Of a stretch of 11,683 bases of DNA, positions 1 to 6,415 are shown in pieces. Under the pieces are notes generated by a model that saw only the letters and a program-made list of their open reading frames with translations, was not told where the DNA came from and ran no database searches. The position numbers and the translations under genes are program-made. The stretch comes from an uncultured Bacilli bacterium (GTDB lineage: Bacteria > Bacillota_I > Bacilli_A > RF39 > UBA660): NCBI GenBank assembly GCA_947628125.1, contig CANQYR010000023.1, forward strand, positions 1 through 11,683, given 5' to 3'. Numbering within the stretch: position 1 is the stretch's first letter; each line of letters starts with the position of its first letter.

Positions 1-17
1 CCCCCCTAAAGCAATAA

Positions 18-40
18 TTTAAAAAGAAGCTTGACGCTTC
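18..40 (-). terminator. Rho-independent terminator of the LRR gene
   Basis: On the minus strand a 5-bp stem (GAAGC/GCTTC, 26-30 with 36-40) and a 5-nt loop are followed by a run of five T. It lies just past the stop codon of the leucine-rich-repeat gene. Confidence 0.7.
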
Positions 41-52
41 CTTGACTTAAAT

Positions 53-751
53 TTATGCTTTATACATATCATTAAATAATACATCATATCCCATTTCTTT
101 TAATATTCTGCAACATTCATTGACATCATCACTTCCTATTTTATCAATAGAAACCGTTTTTAAATCTTCAAAATTTTTTAAAATATTATAATCTATATCT
201 GCATCCTCAATTGACAAATATTTTATTGGCATTTTAAAATTAATCTTTTCCATCGTAAAATTTTTAACATTTTTAATAATAAGTTTTTTTAAATTAGGCT
301 TATCCTTTAAAAACAAAAAAGAATTACAATTAGTATTTATAATACAAAACTCTTCAATATCCTTATTAAAATTAAAATCACAATTAACAACACAACCTAC
401 CAAAGAAACCTTTTTACTGTTTAAATTATCTAAACTATCAATCACACAATCTTCCAAAACAACTTCCTCAATATCGCCAAAAAAAGAAATATTTTCTCTT
501 GTTATTTGACAATTTAAAATATTAATTATCTTTAAATTAGGAAATAACTTAATATCTTCAAAATATACCTTAACCATTTTACCACTTAAAGTACATGCAT
601 TAAGAGTAATCTCTTCAATCTTTAACAAATCACTAAACAAAATCTTTCCCTTATGCAATTGAAACTTAATATTTTCCTTTAAATATTCACTTTTTATTAT
701 CTTTTCCACATCTGACTGCTTAGCAAAATCCAAAGTATCTTCATTCATCAT
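53..751 (-). CDS. Leucine-rich-repeat protein, cytoplasmic, function unknown
   Basis: The protein has 232 residues, no signal peptide and no membrane segment. From about residue 45 to 210 it shows irregular repeats of roughly 20-24 residues with the LxxLxLxxN/CxL pattern (for example IEEITLNACTL, LKIINILNCQI, IEEVVLEDCVI). The ladder position, usually Asn, is often Cys here, as in cysteine-type LRRs. Such solenoids normally bind proteins, but the partner cannot be read from sequence. An AAGGAAG ribosome site (759-765) sits 7 nt upstream of the first of two adjacent ATG codons, which supports this start. A TGG-extended -10 at 773-781 and a terminator on each side make it a single-gene transcript. 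I do not recognise a named family. Confidence 0.8.
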   Translation of the reverse strand: MMNEDTLDFAKQSDVEKIIKSEYLKENIKFQLHKGKILFSDLLKIEEITLNACTLSGKMVKVYFEDIKLFPNLKIINILNCQITRENISFFGDIEEVVLEDCVIDSLDNLNSKKVSLVGCVVNCDFNFNKDIEEFCIINTNCNSFLFLKDKPNLKKLIIKNVKNFTMEKINFKMPIKYLSIEDADIDYNILKNFEDLKTVSIDKIGSDDVNECCRILKEMGYDVLFNDMYKA

Positions 752-772
752 ATCCCAACTTCCTTACTCATC

Positions 773-781
773 ATTTTACCA
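773..781 (-). promoter_or_regulatory. Possible extended -10 for the LRR gene
   Basis: The minus strand reads TGGTAAAAT here, an extended -10. The predicted start point falls only a base or so before the ribosome site, and no good -35 lies 17 bp upstream, so this is tentative. Confidence 0.35.
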
Positions 782-806
782 TAATAACTAAAATAATTCA
801 TCTTAT

Positions 807-837
807 AAAAAAAGACGAACTAACAAACAAGTTCATC
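807..837 (-). terminator. Terminator of the 71-aa membrane protein gene
   Basis: On the minus strand GATGAACT and AGTTCGTC form an 8-bp stem (one G-U) around an 8-nt loop, followed by seven T. It separates the 71-aa gene from the LRR gene. Confidence 0.85.
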
Positions 838-887
838 TAATATTTAAAGCATTCCTTTTTGATAAAAATGATTATCTCATTCCATAA

Positions 888-1103
888 CTATTTTTTTTCA
901 TATAGCTTTCGTCTAATATCATGCAATATTTGAAATAATTCAGCTATTGCTATAAATATTAAACCTGAAAACAAAAAAAGTAATAAAGAAACAACAACAA
1001 TTGGAGTTAAATCTTCCATCAACATACAAAAACAAACAAAAGCCAGAGAAAATACAATACCAGCCAATATTTTAAATACCGTACTTGTAGTATTAAATAT
1101 CAT
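888..1103 (-). CDS. Small two-helix membrane protein, unknown function
   Basis: This is a 71-residue protein with two hydrophobic helices (about residues 9-29 and 34-56) and a short basic amphipathic tail ending in lysines, which is probably cytoplasmic. It stops with TAG. The ATG at 1101-1103 has no convincing ribosome site upstream; an internal ATG pair near residues 27-29 lacks one too and would destroy the first helix, so the long form is kept. A dyad symmetry and a possible -10 box lie directly upstream (1109-1147), and a strong terminator follows. Small membrane proteins of this shape are common in gut Firmicutes, but I do not recognise a named family. Confidence 0.65.
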   Translation of the reverse strand: MIFNTTSTVFKILAGIVFSLAFVCFCMLMEDLTPIVVVSLLLFLFSGLIFIAIAELFQILHDIRRKLYEKK

Positions 1104-1108
1104 ATTTA

Positions 1109-1147
1109 AATTACTTTGTCACAGTTAAACTATAGTGTAAAGTAATT
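1109..1147. promoter_or_regulatory. Long inverted repeat around a possible -10 (operator-like)
   Basis: AATTACTTT (1109-1117) and AAAGTAATT (1139-1147) are perfect inverted copies, with an inner CAC/GTG pair (1120-1122, 1135-1137). Between them the minus strand reads TATAGT (1129-1134), a plausible -10 for the 71-aa gene. No T-run follows, so it is not a terminator. The symmetry fits a repressor site or an RNA hairpin in the leader. Confidence 0.4.
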
Positions 1148-1197
1148 AATAAAAAAACAACAAATTTTACACGTAAATAAAATGTAAAAAACATAAA

Positions 1198-1219
1198 ACA
1201 AGACCAGAACAAGATCAGA
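1198..1219. repeat. 11-bp tandem duplication
   Basis: ACAAGACCAGA is followed immediately by ACAAGATCAGA, with one mismatch. It lies in the non-coding stretch between the tRNA-Thr terminator and the 71-aa gene. No function is evident. Confidence 0.6.
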
Positions 1220-1221
1220 GT

Positions 1222-1249
1222 AAAACAAAAACCCTTTAAATAAAGGGCT
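1222..1249 (-). terminator. tRNA-Thr terminator
   Basis: On the minus strand CCCTTT-ATTT-AAAGGG, extended by a G-U and an A-U pair, is followed by TTTTTG and TTTT. It begins about 10 nt after the tRNA CCA end. Confidence 0.8.
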
Positions 1250-1259
1250 AAATTCCATA

Positions 1260-1333
1260 TGGTGCCGATTAACAGAATTGAACTGATCTCTCATGCTTAC
1301 CATGCATGTGTACTACCACTGTACTAAATCGGC
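1260..1333 (-). tRNA. tRNA-Thr (anticodon GGT), divergent
   Basis: This 74-nt gene encodes its CCA. The acceptor stem (GCCGATT/AATCGGC) and anticodon stem (CATGC/GCATG) are fully paired, and the 7-nt anticodon loop places GGT at 1299-1301, reading ACC and ACU threonine codons. Three things are unusual. The D stem is the self-complementary GTAC/GTAC rather than the common GCTC/GAGC type. The D loop has only 7 nt. The T stem carries a U-U mismatch at the second pair from its base (1286 with 1272), and the variable loop is 4 nt. It has its own promoter and terminator, so it is probably expressed, but it may be a secondary or relaxed isoacceptor. Confidence 0.88.
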
Positions 1334-1341
1334 CTACTAAA

Positions 1342-1370
1342 GTTTTACCATACATAATAAAAAAAGTAAA
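1342..1370 (-). promoter_or_regulatory. tRNA-Thr promoter
   Basis: On the minus strand a -35 of TTTACT (1365-1370) is followed by a 17-bp spacer and the extended -10 TGGTAAAAC (hexamer 1342-1347). The expected start point lies just upstream of the tRNA 5' end at 1333. Confidence 0.6.
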
Positions 1371-1434
1371 GAACCAATTCATTTTATTGTATATTTTTTT
1401 AATAACCAACCAATATAAAAATAGGAGGAAAATT

Positions 1435-1866
1435 ATGGAAGAAAACATCAACGCATTAGATGAACTAAGCAAAGGCGCTTGCATGGGAATGGATGCGATT
1501 CACTTTATATTAGACAAAGTAGAAGACCAAAACTTCAAAGAAGACCTAAAAGTCCAATACGAAAAATATAAAGACATCGAAAGCAAAATCCGTAAAGTAT
1601 ACGTAAAATATGACCATAACGATAGCCCCAAAGAAACATCAGCCATGAACAAAGCTATGACCTGGTATGGTATTGAAATGAAAACCTTTACTGACACCAG
1701 CAACTCCAAAATTGCTGAACTATTAATGCAAGGAACCAACATGGGCATCATCGAAGGAAGAAAACTCTTAAACAACAAAAAAGTAGATAAAGATGTCCAA
1801 GAATTAATAGAAGAATACACCACCATGCAAGAAGACAGCGTCGAAAATCTAAAACGTTACCTATAA
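1435..1866 (+). CDS. Helical-bundle protein, ferritin-like (possibly DUF2383-like)
   Basis: The protein has 143 residues, is soluble and charged, and is predicted to be almost entirely alpha-helical. It falls into about four helices: roughly 3-26, 30-56, 70-103 and 111-142. Conspicuous motifs are GACMGMDAI near the start and GTNMGIIEGRKLL near residues 100-112. The general pattern resembles ferritin-like DUF2383-type four-helix proteins, but I see no clear set of Glu/His metal ligands, so this is a fold-level guess. The ATG at 1435 follows a near-perfect AGGAGG (1423-1428) with a 6-nt gap. Reading the frame further upstream would run through the tRNA-Thr gene and is rejected. A hairpin terminator overlapping the stop codon makes it monocistronic. 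Confidence 0.8.
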   Translation: MEENINALDELSKGACMGMDAIHFILDKVEDQNFKEDLKVQYEKYKDIESKIRKVYVKYDHNDSPKETSAMNKAMTWYGIEMKTFTDTSNSKIAELLMQGTNMGIIEGRKLLNNKKVDKDVQELIEEYTTMQEDSVENLKRYL

Positions 1867-1887
1867 ATGGCCCAAAGCCATTTTTTT
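1865..1887 (+). terminator. Terminator of the helical-bundle gene
   Basis: AAATGGC and GCCATTT form a 7-bp stem with loop CCAAA, followed by a seven-T run. The first two bases of the stem belong to the TAA stop codon (1864-1866). Confidence 0.85.
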
Positions 1888-1900
1888 AAATGATAAAATA

Positions 1901-1929
1901 TTGTTTTTCAAAAACTTTTTTGGTATCAT
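1901..1929 (+). promoter_or_regulatory. Promoter of the DUF4282-like gene
   Basis: A -35 of TTGTTT (1901-1906), a 17-bp spacer and an extended -10 TGGTATCAT (hexamer 1924-1929) lie immediately after the preceding terminator and just before the ribosome site. Confidence 0.6.
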
Positions 1930-1951
1930 TAAAAAGAAAGGAGAATAAGTT

Positions 1952-2371
1952 ATGCGTTATGGTACGTATGGAACAGAATTTGTAACAACCAGTTCTAATT
2001 CTGATGTATGGACAATAATTAGCCTTTTAGTAGCGGTATGTGGTGGCATAGTTTTATACTTTACTTTTCTAAACCCTAACAACTCTAAAAACTATACCGG
2101 CTTTACTAAAAAAATCTACGACTTCCTTAGTTTTACAACCATAAGCTTAGAAGCAATTTTAAAAATTTGCTACCTAATCGTTGCCCTTTTTATCACCATT
2201 ATATCATTTAGCCTCCTAAAAGAAAGCTTAATAGCATTCTTACTATTCTTAGCAATAGGTAACTTAATAGTAAGAGTAATCTTTGAAGGTTCATTACTAA
2301 TACTCATGATATATCGAAAACTATGTAACATTAATGATCTAATGAAAGATAAAAATGAACAAAAAAAATGA
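1952..2371 (+). CDS. DUF4282-like small integral membrane protein
   Basis: This 139-residue protein has three hydrophobic segments (about 19-40, 69-90 and 92-122) and a short charged C-terminal tail rich in Lys. The last segment contains the pattern NLIVRVIFEGSLLILMIYR. An Arg followed a few residues later by a Glu inside the helix is typical of the DUF4282 family of unknown function; the assignment is by pattern memory and not certain. The first 18 residues are polar, rich in Ser/Thr, and could face outside. The ATG follows AAAGGAG (1937-1943) with a proper gap, and a promoter precedes it. The stop is TGA and lies inside a terminator hairpin. Confidence 0.78.
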   Translation: MRYGTYGTEFVTTSSNSDVWTIISLLVAVCGGIVLYFTFLNPNNSKNYTGFTKKIYDFLSFTTISLEAILKICYLIVALFITIISFSLLKESLIAFLLFLAIGNLIVRVIFEGSLLILMIYRKLCNINDLMKDKNEQKK

Positions 2372-2394
2372 GTTTTTAATTAAACTCGTTTTTT
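2366..2394 (+). terminator. Terminator of the DUF4282-like gene
   Basis: GAGTTT and AAACTC pair around TTAATT, extended outward by A-U and G-U pairs, then six T. The TGA stop (2369-2371) is part of the left arm. Confidence 0.8.
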
Positions 2395-2424
2395 CATATA
2401 TTTTTATAAAGGGGGTTGTATTTT

Positions 2425-2709
2425 TTGAAAAACCTATTTTCAAACGTCAATCCCACCGTTTTCTCTTGGTCAGCCGTCATCATTGGCACCATCTTATGCG
2501 AAGAACTAAACACCCTTGAACAAAACTCCATCGGCAACTGGATCATCCTTCTAGGCGATTATCTACTAACCAATGCCGCCCAAGTCGCCATAAATGAAGC
2601 TAACCAAAACCAAAATAACGATGACGATGACAAAATCCAATCCCTTCAAAAAGCCATCAAAAGAATCGACGAAGAACTAGAAAAACTTAAAAATATAGAT
2701 CAATCATAA
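2425..2709 (+). CDS. Small membrane/coiled-coil protein with TTG start, unknown
   Basis: The protein has 94 residues. Hydrophobic or amphipathic helices cover about residues 10-26 and 35-56. An acidic, Asn-rich linker (about 60-69, with DDDD) follows, and a coiled-coil tail covers about 70-91. I choose the TTG at 2425 because AAAGGGGG (2408-2415) lies 9 nt before it; an in-frame TTG at 2416 touches the ribosome site and is unlikely. The N-terminal half vaguely recalls small clostridial DUF6774-type proteins, but this is weak. The gene ends tail-to-tail with the cysteine desulfurase, with a 10-bp overlap (2700-2709). Its codons use more C-ending triplets than its neighbours. Confidence 0.72.
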   Translation: MKNLFSNVNPTVFSWSAVIIGTILCEELNTLEQNSIGNWIILLGDYLLTNAAQVAINEANQNQNNDDDDKIQSLQKAIKRIDEELEKLKNIDQS

Positions 2710-3830
2710 GCTAAACCACTTAACTTTTGATAAACCTTCTTAAAACAAGATAAAAACTTATAAACCTCATCCGTTGTCGTCAAATATGATAAACTTATCC
2801 TAATACTACTCATTGCCCTTTGCCGGTCATTATAAATAGCCATAATAGCCGTTGAAAGCTCATTACTTGCACACGCACTGTTAGTACCAATATAAATCTC
2901 ATACTCCTCCATCGCATGAATAAACGTCTCAGGCTTAATATTTTTTAAACTAACATTCAAAATATGCGGAATACATATCTTTGTCTGATTAATAGTAACA
3001 CCATCTAACTTCTTCAAATCATCAACAATCAAATCATTTAACCGCCTAACAAAATTCTCCCTTTTATCAACATCACTCATCGCTAACCTAATAGCCTTAG
3101 AAAACGCCACAATAAGCGGAACACTAGGCGTCCCAGGATGATACATAAAAGGCCCACTTCCATATAAAAGTGGCTTCATCTTTGCCCTTTCACTTTTATA
3201 CAAAAGCCCAATCCCTTTCGGACCATAAATCTTATGTGAAGAACAACTAGCCAAATCTACATCATGAAAACTAACTGATACCTTCCCAAGTGCCTGCGTC
3301 ATATCACTATGAAACAAAGTTGAACTATTTTCTTTCTTAATAATCTGCCTAATCATCTTCAAAGGCTGCCTAGCCCCTGTCTCACTATTAACCGCACAAA
3401 TACTAACCAAAATCGTATCAAGACGCATCTTACTTTTTAAATCATCAAAATCAATCAAACCCTCCGCCGTATTATTAACATAACTAATCTCAAACCCAAT
3501 CGTCTCCAAATAATCACAAATCTTATAAATAGATGGATGCTCAAGCTTAGAAACAATAACATGATTACCATGCTTCATATTAGCAAGACAAGTACCAATC
3601 AAAGCCAAATTATTAGACTCCGTCGCCCCGGATGTAAAAATTATTTCACTTTCCAAAACATGAAAAATATCACTTATTTGCTTTATCGCACTTCCCATCA
3701 AAGTCTTACTTTTAACACCCAAACCGTGCAAAGAATTAGGATTACCCATAAAATCTTTAGTTGCCCTTATATAAGACTCTAAAACATCATAACTAACCGG
3801 TGTTGTCGCACTATAATCCAAATAAATCAT
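2700..3830 (-). CDS. iscS: Cysteine desulfurase, NifS/IscS family
   Basis: A 376-residue PLP enzyme that removes sulfur from cysteine as an enzyme-bound persulfide, for tRNA thiolation or Fe-S assembly. Visible signatures are GATESNN (68-74), catalytic-type His98 in KLEH, HSDMTQ with Asp176 and Gln179 contacting PLP, the Schiff-base Lys200 in SSHKIYGPKG, HPGTPSVP (231-238) and the persulfide Cys320 in GTNSACAS. The length is normal for the family. The start is the ATG at 3828-3830, giving MIYLDYSATTP as in relatives; it follows AGGGG and overlaps the upstream TGA as ATGA, so translation is coupled. It is third in an operon with ezrA and a HAD gene. In Bacillus the corresponding desulfurase next to ezrA (nifZ) serves ThiI; no thiI or iscU follows here. 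It ends in TGA. Confidence 0.92.
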   Translation of the reverse strand: MIYLDYSATTPVSYDVLESYIRATKDFMGNPNSLHGLGVKSKTLMGSAIKQISDIFHVLESEIIFTSGATESNNLALIGTCLANMKHGNHVIVSKLEHPSIYKICDYLETIGFEISYVNNTAEGLIDFDDLKSKMRLDTILVSICAVNSETGARQPLKMIRQIIKKENSSTLFHSDMTQALGKVSVSFHDVDLASCSSHKIYGPKGIGLLYKSERAKMKPLLYGSGPFMYHPGTPSVPLIVAFSKAIRLAMSDVDKRENFVRRLNDLIVDDLKKLDGVTINQTKICIPHILNVSLKNIKPETFIHAMEEYEIYIGTNSACASNELSTAIMAIYNDRQRAMSSIRISLSYLTTTDEVYKFLSCFKKVYQKLSGLAYD

Positions 3831-4408
3831 AAGTTCCCCTCGCCTTCTAATAAAATTGATCGAATCTGCTCCCAATTATATACTCTTCTAATACCCAAAC
3901 TATTAAGATCCTCAAAACTATACTTTTGATTGTGCTTATGATCCAAAAGAAGCTTCACCTTGCCATAACCACTTTTCAAATTAGCAACCTTATCATCAAT
4001 CTTAATATCACACATAATAATATCCTTTGATCCACCTAATATTATCTTTTTAGGCTCAATAAACGGCATATTTTTAACAATCCACTCATACTTATACATA
4101 GCCATAACTTTACTCTCTAAAACCCTTCTTGGATCCACAAAAGCCGCACAAATATAAACATCATAAACCTTACACAAATCCCTAATCGTATCAAGTGCCC
4201 CTTCTAAAGTCTCAATCCCACTATAAATATTAATATGCTCATAAAAATAATCTAAAAACTTTTCCTTCTCATCCCCCAAGATATCCTCAACATAATATGT
4301 ATCAATATCCGAAGCCACATAATTAGTATGCTTATAATCATTAACCGCCTTCAAATATCCATCCATAACAATCGTTTCATCCAAATCAATCATTACTTTT
4401 TGCTTCAT
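3827..4408 (-). CDS. HAD-superfamily 5'(3')-deoxyribonucleotidase-like protein
   Basis: This 193-residue cytosolic protein resembles the NT5C-type 5'(3')-nucleotidases, which dephosphorylate (deoxy)nucleoside monophosphates. Motif I is IDLDET (nucleophile Asp8, acid/base Asp10), Lys100 is a candidate motif III lysine, and motif IV is CDIKIDDKVANL (Asp134, Asp138, Asp139). The segment EWIVKNMPFI also matches this family. Motif II appears as VYICAAF, where relatives usually have Thr or Ser, so activity or specificity may differ. The ATG is preceded by AGGAAGG (4415-4421), which overlaps the TAG stop of ezrA; its own TGA overlaps the next gene's ATG. Its role in an operon with division and sulfur genes is unclear. 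Confidence 0.82.
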   Translation of the reverse strand: MKQKVMIDLDETIVMDGYLKAVNDYKHTNYVASDIDTYYVEDILGDEKEKFLDYFYEHINIYSGIETLEGALDTIRDLCKVYDVYICAAFVDPRRVLESKVMAMYKYEWIVKNMPFIEPKKIILGGSKDIIMCDIKIDDKVANLKSGYGKVKLLLDHKHNQKYSFEDLNSLGIRRVYNWEQIRSILLEGEGNL

Positions 4409-4419
4409 AAAAAACCTTC

Positions 4420-6138
4420 CTAATCTTGATACTCATTTAATAACTTCTTATAAATACCTGGCTCAATAACATTAATCGCATTTATCGCACTTTCCAAAGA
4501 CTTCTTAAACTCACCACGATAAAAATAACCCTCAGCCTTAGATAAAGCAATATTAACCTCTTCCTTAACAGGCCGATACCGATTACCATAAACAATACTC
4601 ATCTCAGCCATTCTTGCTGTCTTAACAACTTCCTTTGTTGTATTATAAACCTTCAAAACTAAATCCCTTGCCGTATCAACCCTAATATTCAAAGCCTTAA
4701 TCGAAATAGGACTTTTCTCTAACTCCTCAACCAAAATAGTAATAGCTTCCGTAGCCTCACTTAACTCAACAAAATAATGATCCGGAATAACAGGAAGCTT
4801 AAATGACCGCATCTGACTTTTAGCTTGATTCAAAATCCGCTTCATCTCATCTAACTGTTCCCTAGCTCTAAGCTCATCTTCCTTCAAACTTCCTAAAGTC
4901 CTTAAAGCCACATCTAGTTTTTCTTCAGACTTACCTACCTTTAAATTAAGCATCTCCATCTCTTTAGTTAAATGCGAATAGCTAGCTTTTTTAGCCCGGT
5001 GATTTTCAATAATCTCCTCATAAGATTTCCTACTTGCTAAAAGCTCATTTTTTATTTCAAAAACAACCTCTACCTCTTCATCAGTCAAATCATAACTATA
5101 CTTAATATCCTTAAGCTTCTTAATTAACGTATTATTAATCTTAATTAACTTCGTAATCTTAATCAAAATACTCCTTGAATAATCCTCAAAAATCTTTTTG
5201 CTAATCCTTTCCTTATCAAAATCCTGATAAATAGAATCAAAATAATCAACCATCGTCTTAAGTTCAAAAATGGAATCCTCAATATTTAAAACATTAAGCC
5301 TTTGAAAAATATCTGCTATCTTCTTATTAGACTCCGTTATATTATAATCCAAATTCAAATAATCTAAATTATAACCATTCTTCTGCATCTTTAAAAAAAT
5401 AGCCTTAATATCCTCAATCTTTTTTGGTATAACACTCTTACCCAAAGAAATAATCATCGGAGCCTCTTCAATAACCAGCTTTAAATTACCAACCAAATCA
5501 TCAATCGCCTTAACAATTTTTCCTACCTCCTGATAAGCATTCTTTTCCATCGAAACCTCAAAAGCGGAAAAAAACTTATCAACATTCTCAAACTGTAACT
5601 CAATAGGCCCACTAATCAAAGCATAATCTTGCTTATGATCATGATACTTTCTTAAAATCTCCCGATAACTAGCCTTTAACTTCGTTATAGTCTCTCTATT
5701 ACGCTCCTCACTTAAAGTTATTTCCTTAATCTCCTCTAATAAAAAATTAGACCTTGTCTTAGCATAATAAATATCTAACTCAACCTCATTTAATTTTTTT
5801 TCCAATTTTTTATAATCCTTATTACTATATAACTCTTCAATCATAACTAAATCATCAGTTATCTTGGCCACATCTTTTTCCTTTATATCATTAAAACGCT
5901 GCACAAAATTATCAAACGTCTTTTTCATCGCATCATTATTAACTAAAGGTTCAACCTTATTAAGCTCACTCATAATTGCCCCAGAAATAATTAAATTCTT
6001 TTCTCTTTCCAAGTCAACAATTTGCTTATGATACGTATTTTTTTCCTTCTTAGCCAAAAAATTAAGGGCCACAATAATCGCGATAATTGTTAAAATATAA
6101 GCAGCTATACCTAAAATAACGATCATTTCACTACTCAT
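4420..6138 (-). CDS. ezrA: Septation ring formation regulator EzrA
   Basis: EzrA is a membrane-anchored negative regulator of FtsZ ring assembly that also takes part in division. The 572 residues compare well with about 560 in Bacillus. One N-terminal membrane helix (about 5-27) leads into a long, almost fully alpha-helical cytoplasmic part with extended coiled coils, as in the spectrin-like repeats of the family. Near the C-terminus lies the conserved NRYR block (YGNRYR, 517-522), followed by GYFYRGEFKKSLESA and a final IEPG segment, both typical of EzrA. The start is the ATG at 6136-6138 after AAGGAGG (6145-6151); a longer reading from 6174 would cross the ribosome site and the promoter and is rejected. 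It is first of three co-transcribed genes, followed after 11 nt by the HAD gene. Confidence 0.93.
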   Translation of the reverse strand: MSSEMIVILGIAAYILTIIAIIVALNFLAKKEKNTYHKQIVDLEREKNLIISGAIMSELNKVEPLVNNDAMKKTFDNFVQRFNDIKEKDVAKITDDLVMIEELYSNKDYKKLEKKLNEVELDIYYAKTRSNFLLEEIKEITLSEERNRETITKLKASYREILRKYHDHKQDYALISGPIELQFENVDKFFSAFEVSMEKNAYQEVGKIVKAIDDLVGNLKLVIEEAPMIISLGKSVIPKKIEDIKAIFLKMQKNGYNLDYLNLDYNITESNKKIADIFQRLNVLNIEDSIFELKTMVDYFDSIYQDFDKERISKKIFEDYSRSILIKITKLIKINNTLIKKLKDIKYSYDLTDEEVEVVFEIKNELLASRKSYEEIIENHRAKKASYSHLTKEMEMLNLKVGKSEEKLDVALRTLGSLKEDELRAREQLDEMKRILNQAKSQMRSFKLPVIPDHYFVELSEATEAITILVEELEKSPISIKALNIRVDTARDLVLKVYNTTKEVVKTARMAEMSIVYGNRYRPVKEEVNIALSKAEGYFYRGEFKKSLESAINAINVIEPGIYKKLLNEYQD

Positions 6139-6164
6139 AAGGTCCCTCCTTATCCCTATTAAAT

Positions 6165-6173
6165 ATTTTATCA
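6165..6173 (-). promoter_or_regulatory. ezrA operon promoter (extended -10)
   Basis: The minus strand reads TGATAAAAT, a TGn-extended -10 (hexamer 6165-6170). The hexamer 17 bp upstream is a poor -35 (TTTCAA). The predicted start point lies a few bases before the ribosome site. Confidence 0.55.
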
Positions 6174-6246
6174 TATTTTGACAGATTTGAAAGTATAATT
6201 TGCATAATTTTTATATAACAAATAAAATTTTAAAACAAAAATAATA

Positions 6247-6275
6247 TTGCCAACCTTAAATAAATATGCTATTAT
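6247..6275 (+). promoter_or_regulatory. tRNA-Met promoter
   Basis: TTGCCA (6247-6252), a 17-bp spacer and the extended -10 TGCTATTAT (hexamer 6270-6275) form a near-consensus vegetative promoter, with the start expected about 13 nt before the tRNA. Confidence 0.8.
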
Positions 6276-6294
6276 TATATTGCTTACATTTCAT

Positions 6295-6371
6295 GGCAAG
6301 ATAATTCAACTGGCTAGAATGTCCGGTTCATACCCGGAATGTTGGGGGTTCGAGTCCCTCTCTTGCTACCA
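6295..6371 (+). tRNA. tRNA-Met (CAT), elongator type
   Basis: This 77-nt gene encodes its CCA. All four arms pair: acceptor GGCAAGA/TCTTGCT with G1-U72, D stem ATTC/GAAT, anticodon stem TCCGG/CCGGA with loop TTCATAC, and T stem GGGGG/CCCTC. The loop places CAT as anticodon. The G1-U72 pair, D-loop CTGGCTA and loop TTCATAC match the Bacillus elongator tRNA-Met; the initiator has a C1-A72 mismatch and the CAT tRNA-Ile has loop CTCATAA, so both are excluded. It stands alone with its own promoter and terminator. Confidence 0.95.
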
Positions 6372-6383
6372 ATAATGATTATT

Positions 6384-6409
6384 ACTAGATTGTATATCTA
6401 GTTTTTTTT
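6384..6409 (+). terminator. tRNA-Met terminator
   Basis: ACTAGAT and ATCTAGT form a perfect 7-bp stem with a TGTAT loop, followed by eight T. It begins 12 nt after the CCA end. Confidence 0.88.
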
Positions 6410-6415
6410 ATAATT

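Noticed and set aside
1269..1484. Minus-strand open frame of 71 codons over tRNA-Thr and the helical-bundle gene
   Set aside because: It overlaps the tRNA and a well-supported gene with a strong ribosome site, and has no signals of its own.
1500..1826. Minus-strand frame of 108 codons
   Set aside because: It lies entirely inside the helical-bundle gene on the opposite strand, with no ribosome site or promoter.
2369..2371. TGA read as tryptophan (Mycoplasma code)
   Set aside because: TGA ends several genes at the expected family length, sits in terminators and in ATGA overlaps, and tryptophans use TGG.
3537..3782. Plus-strand frame of 81 codons
   Set aside because: Antisense shadow of the cysteine desulfurase.
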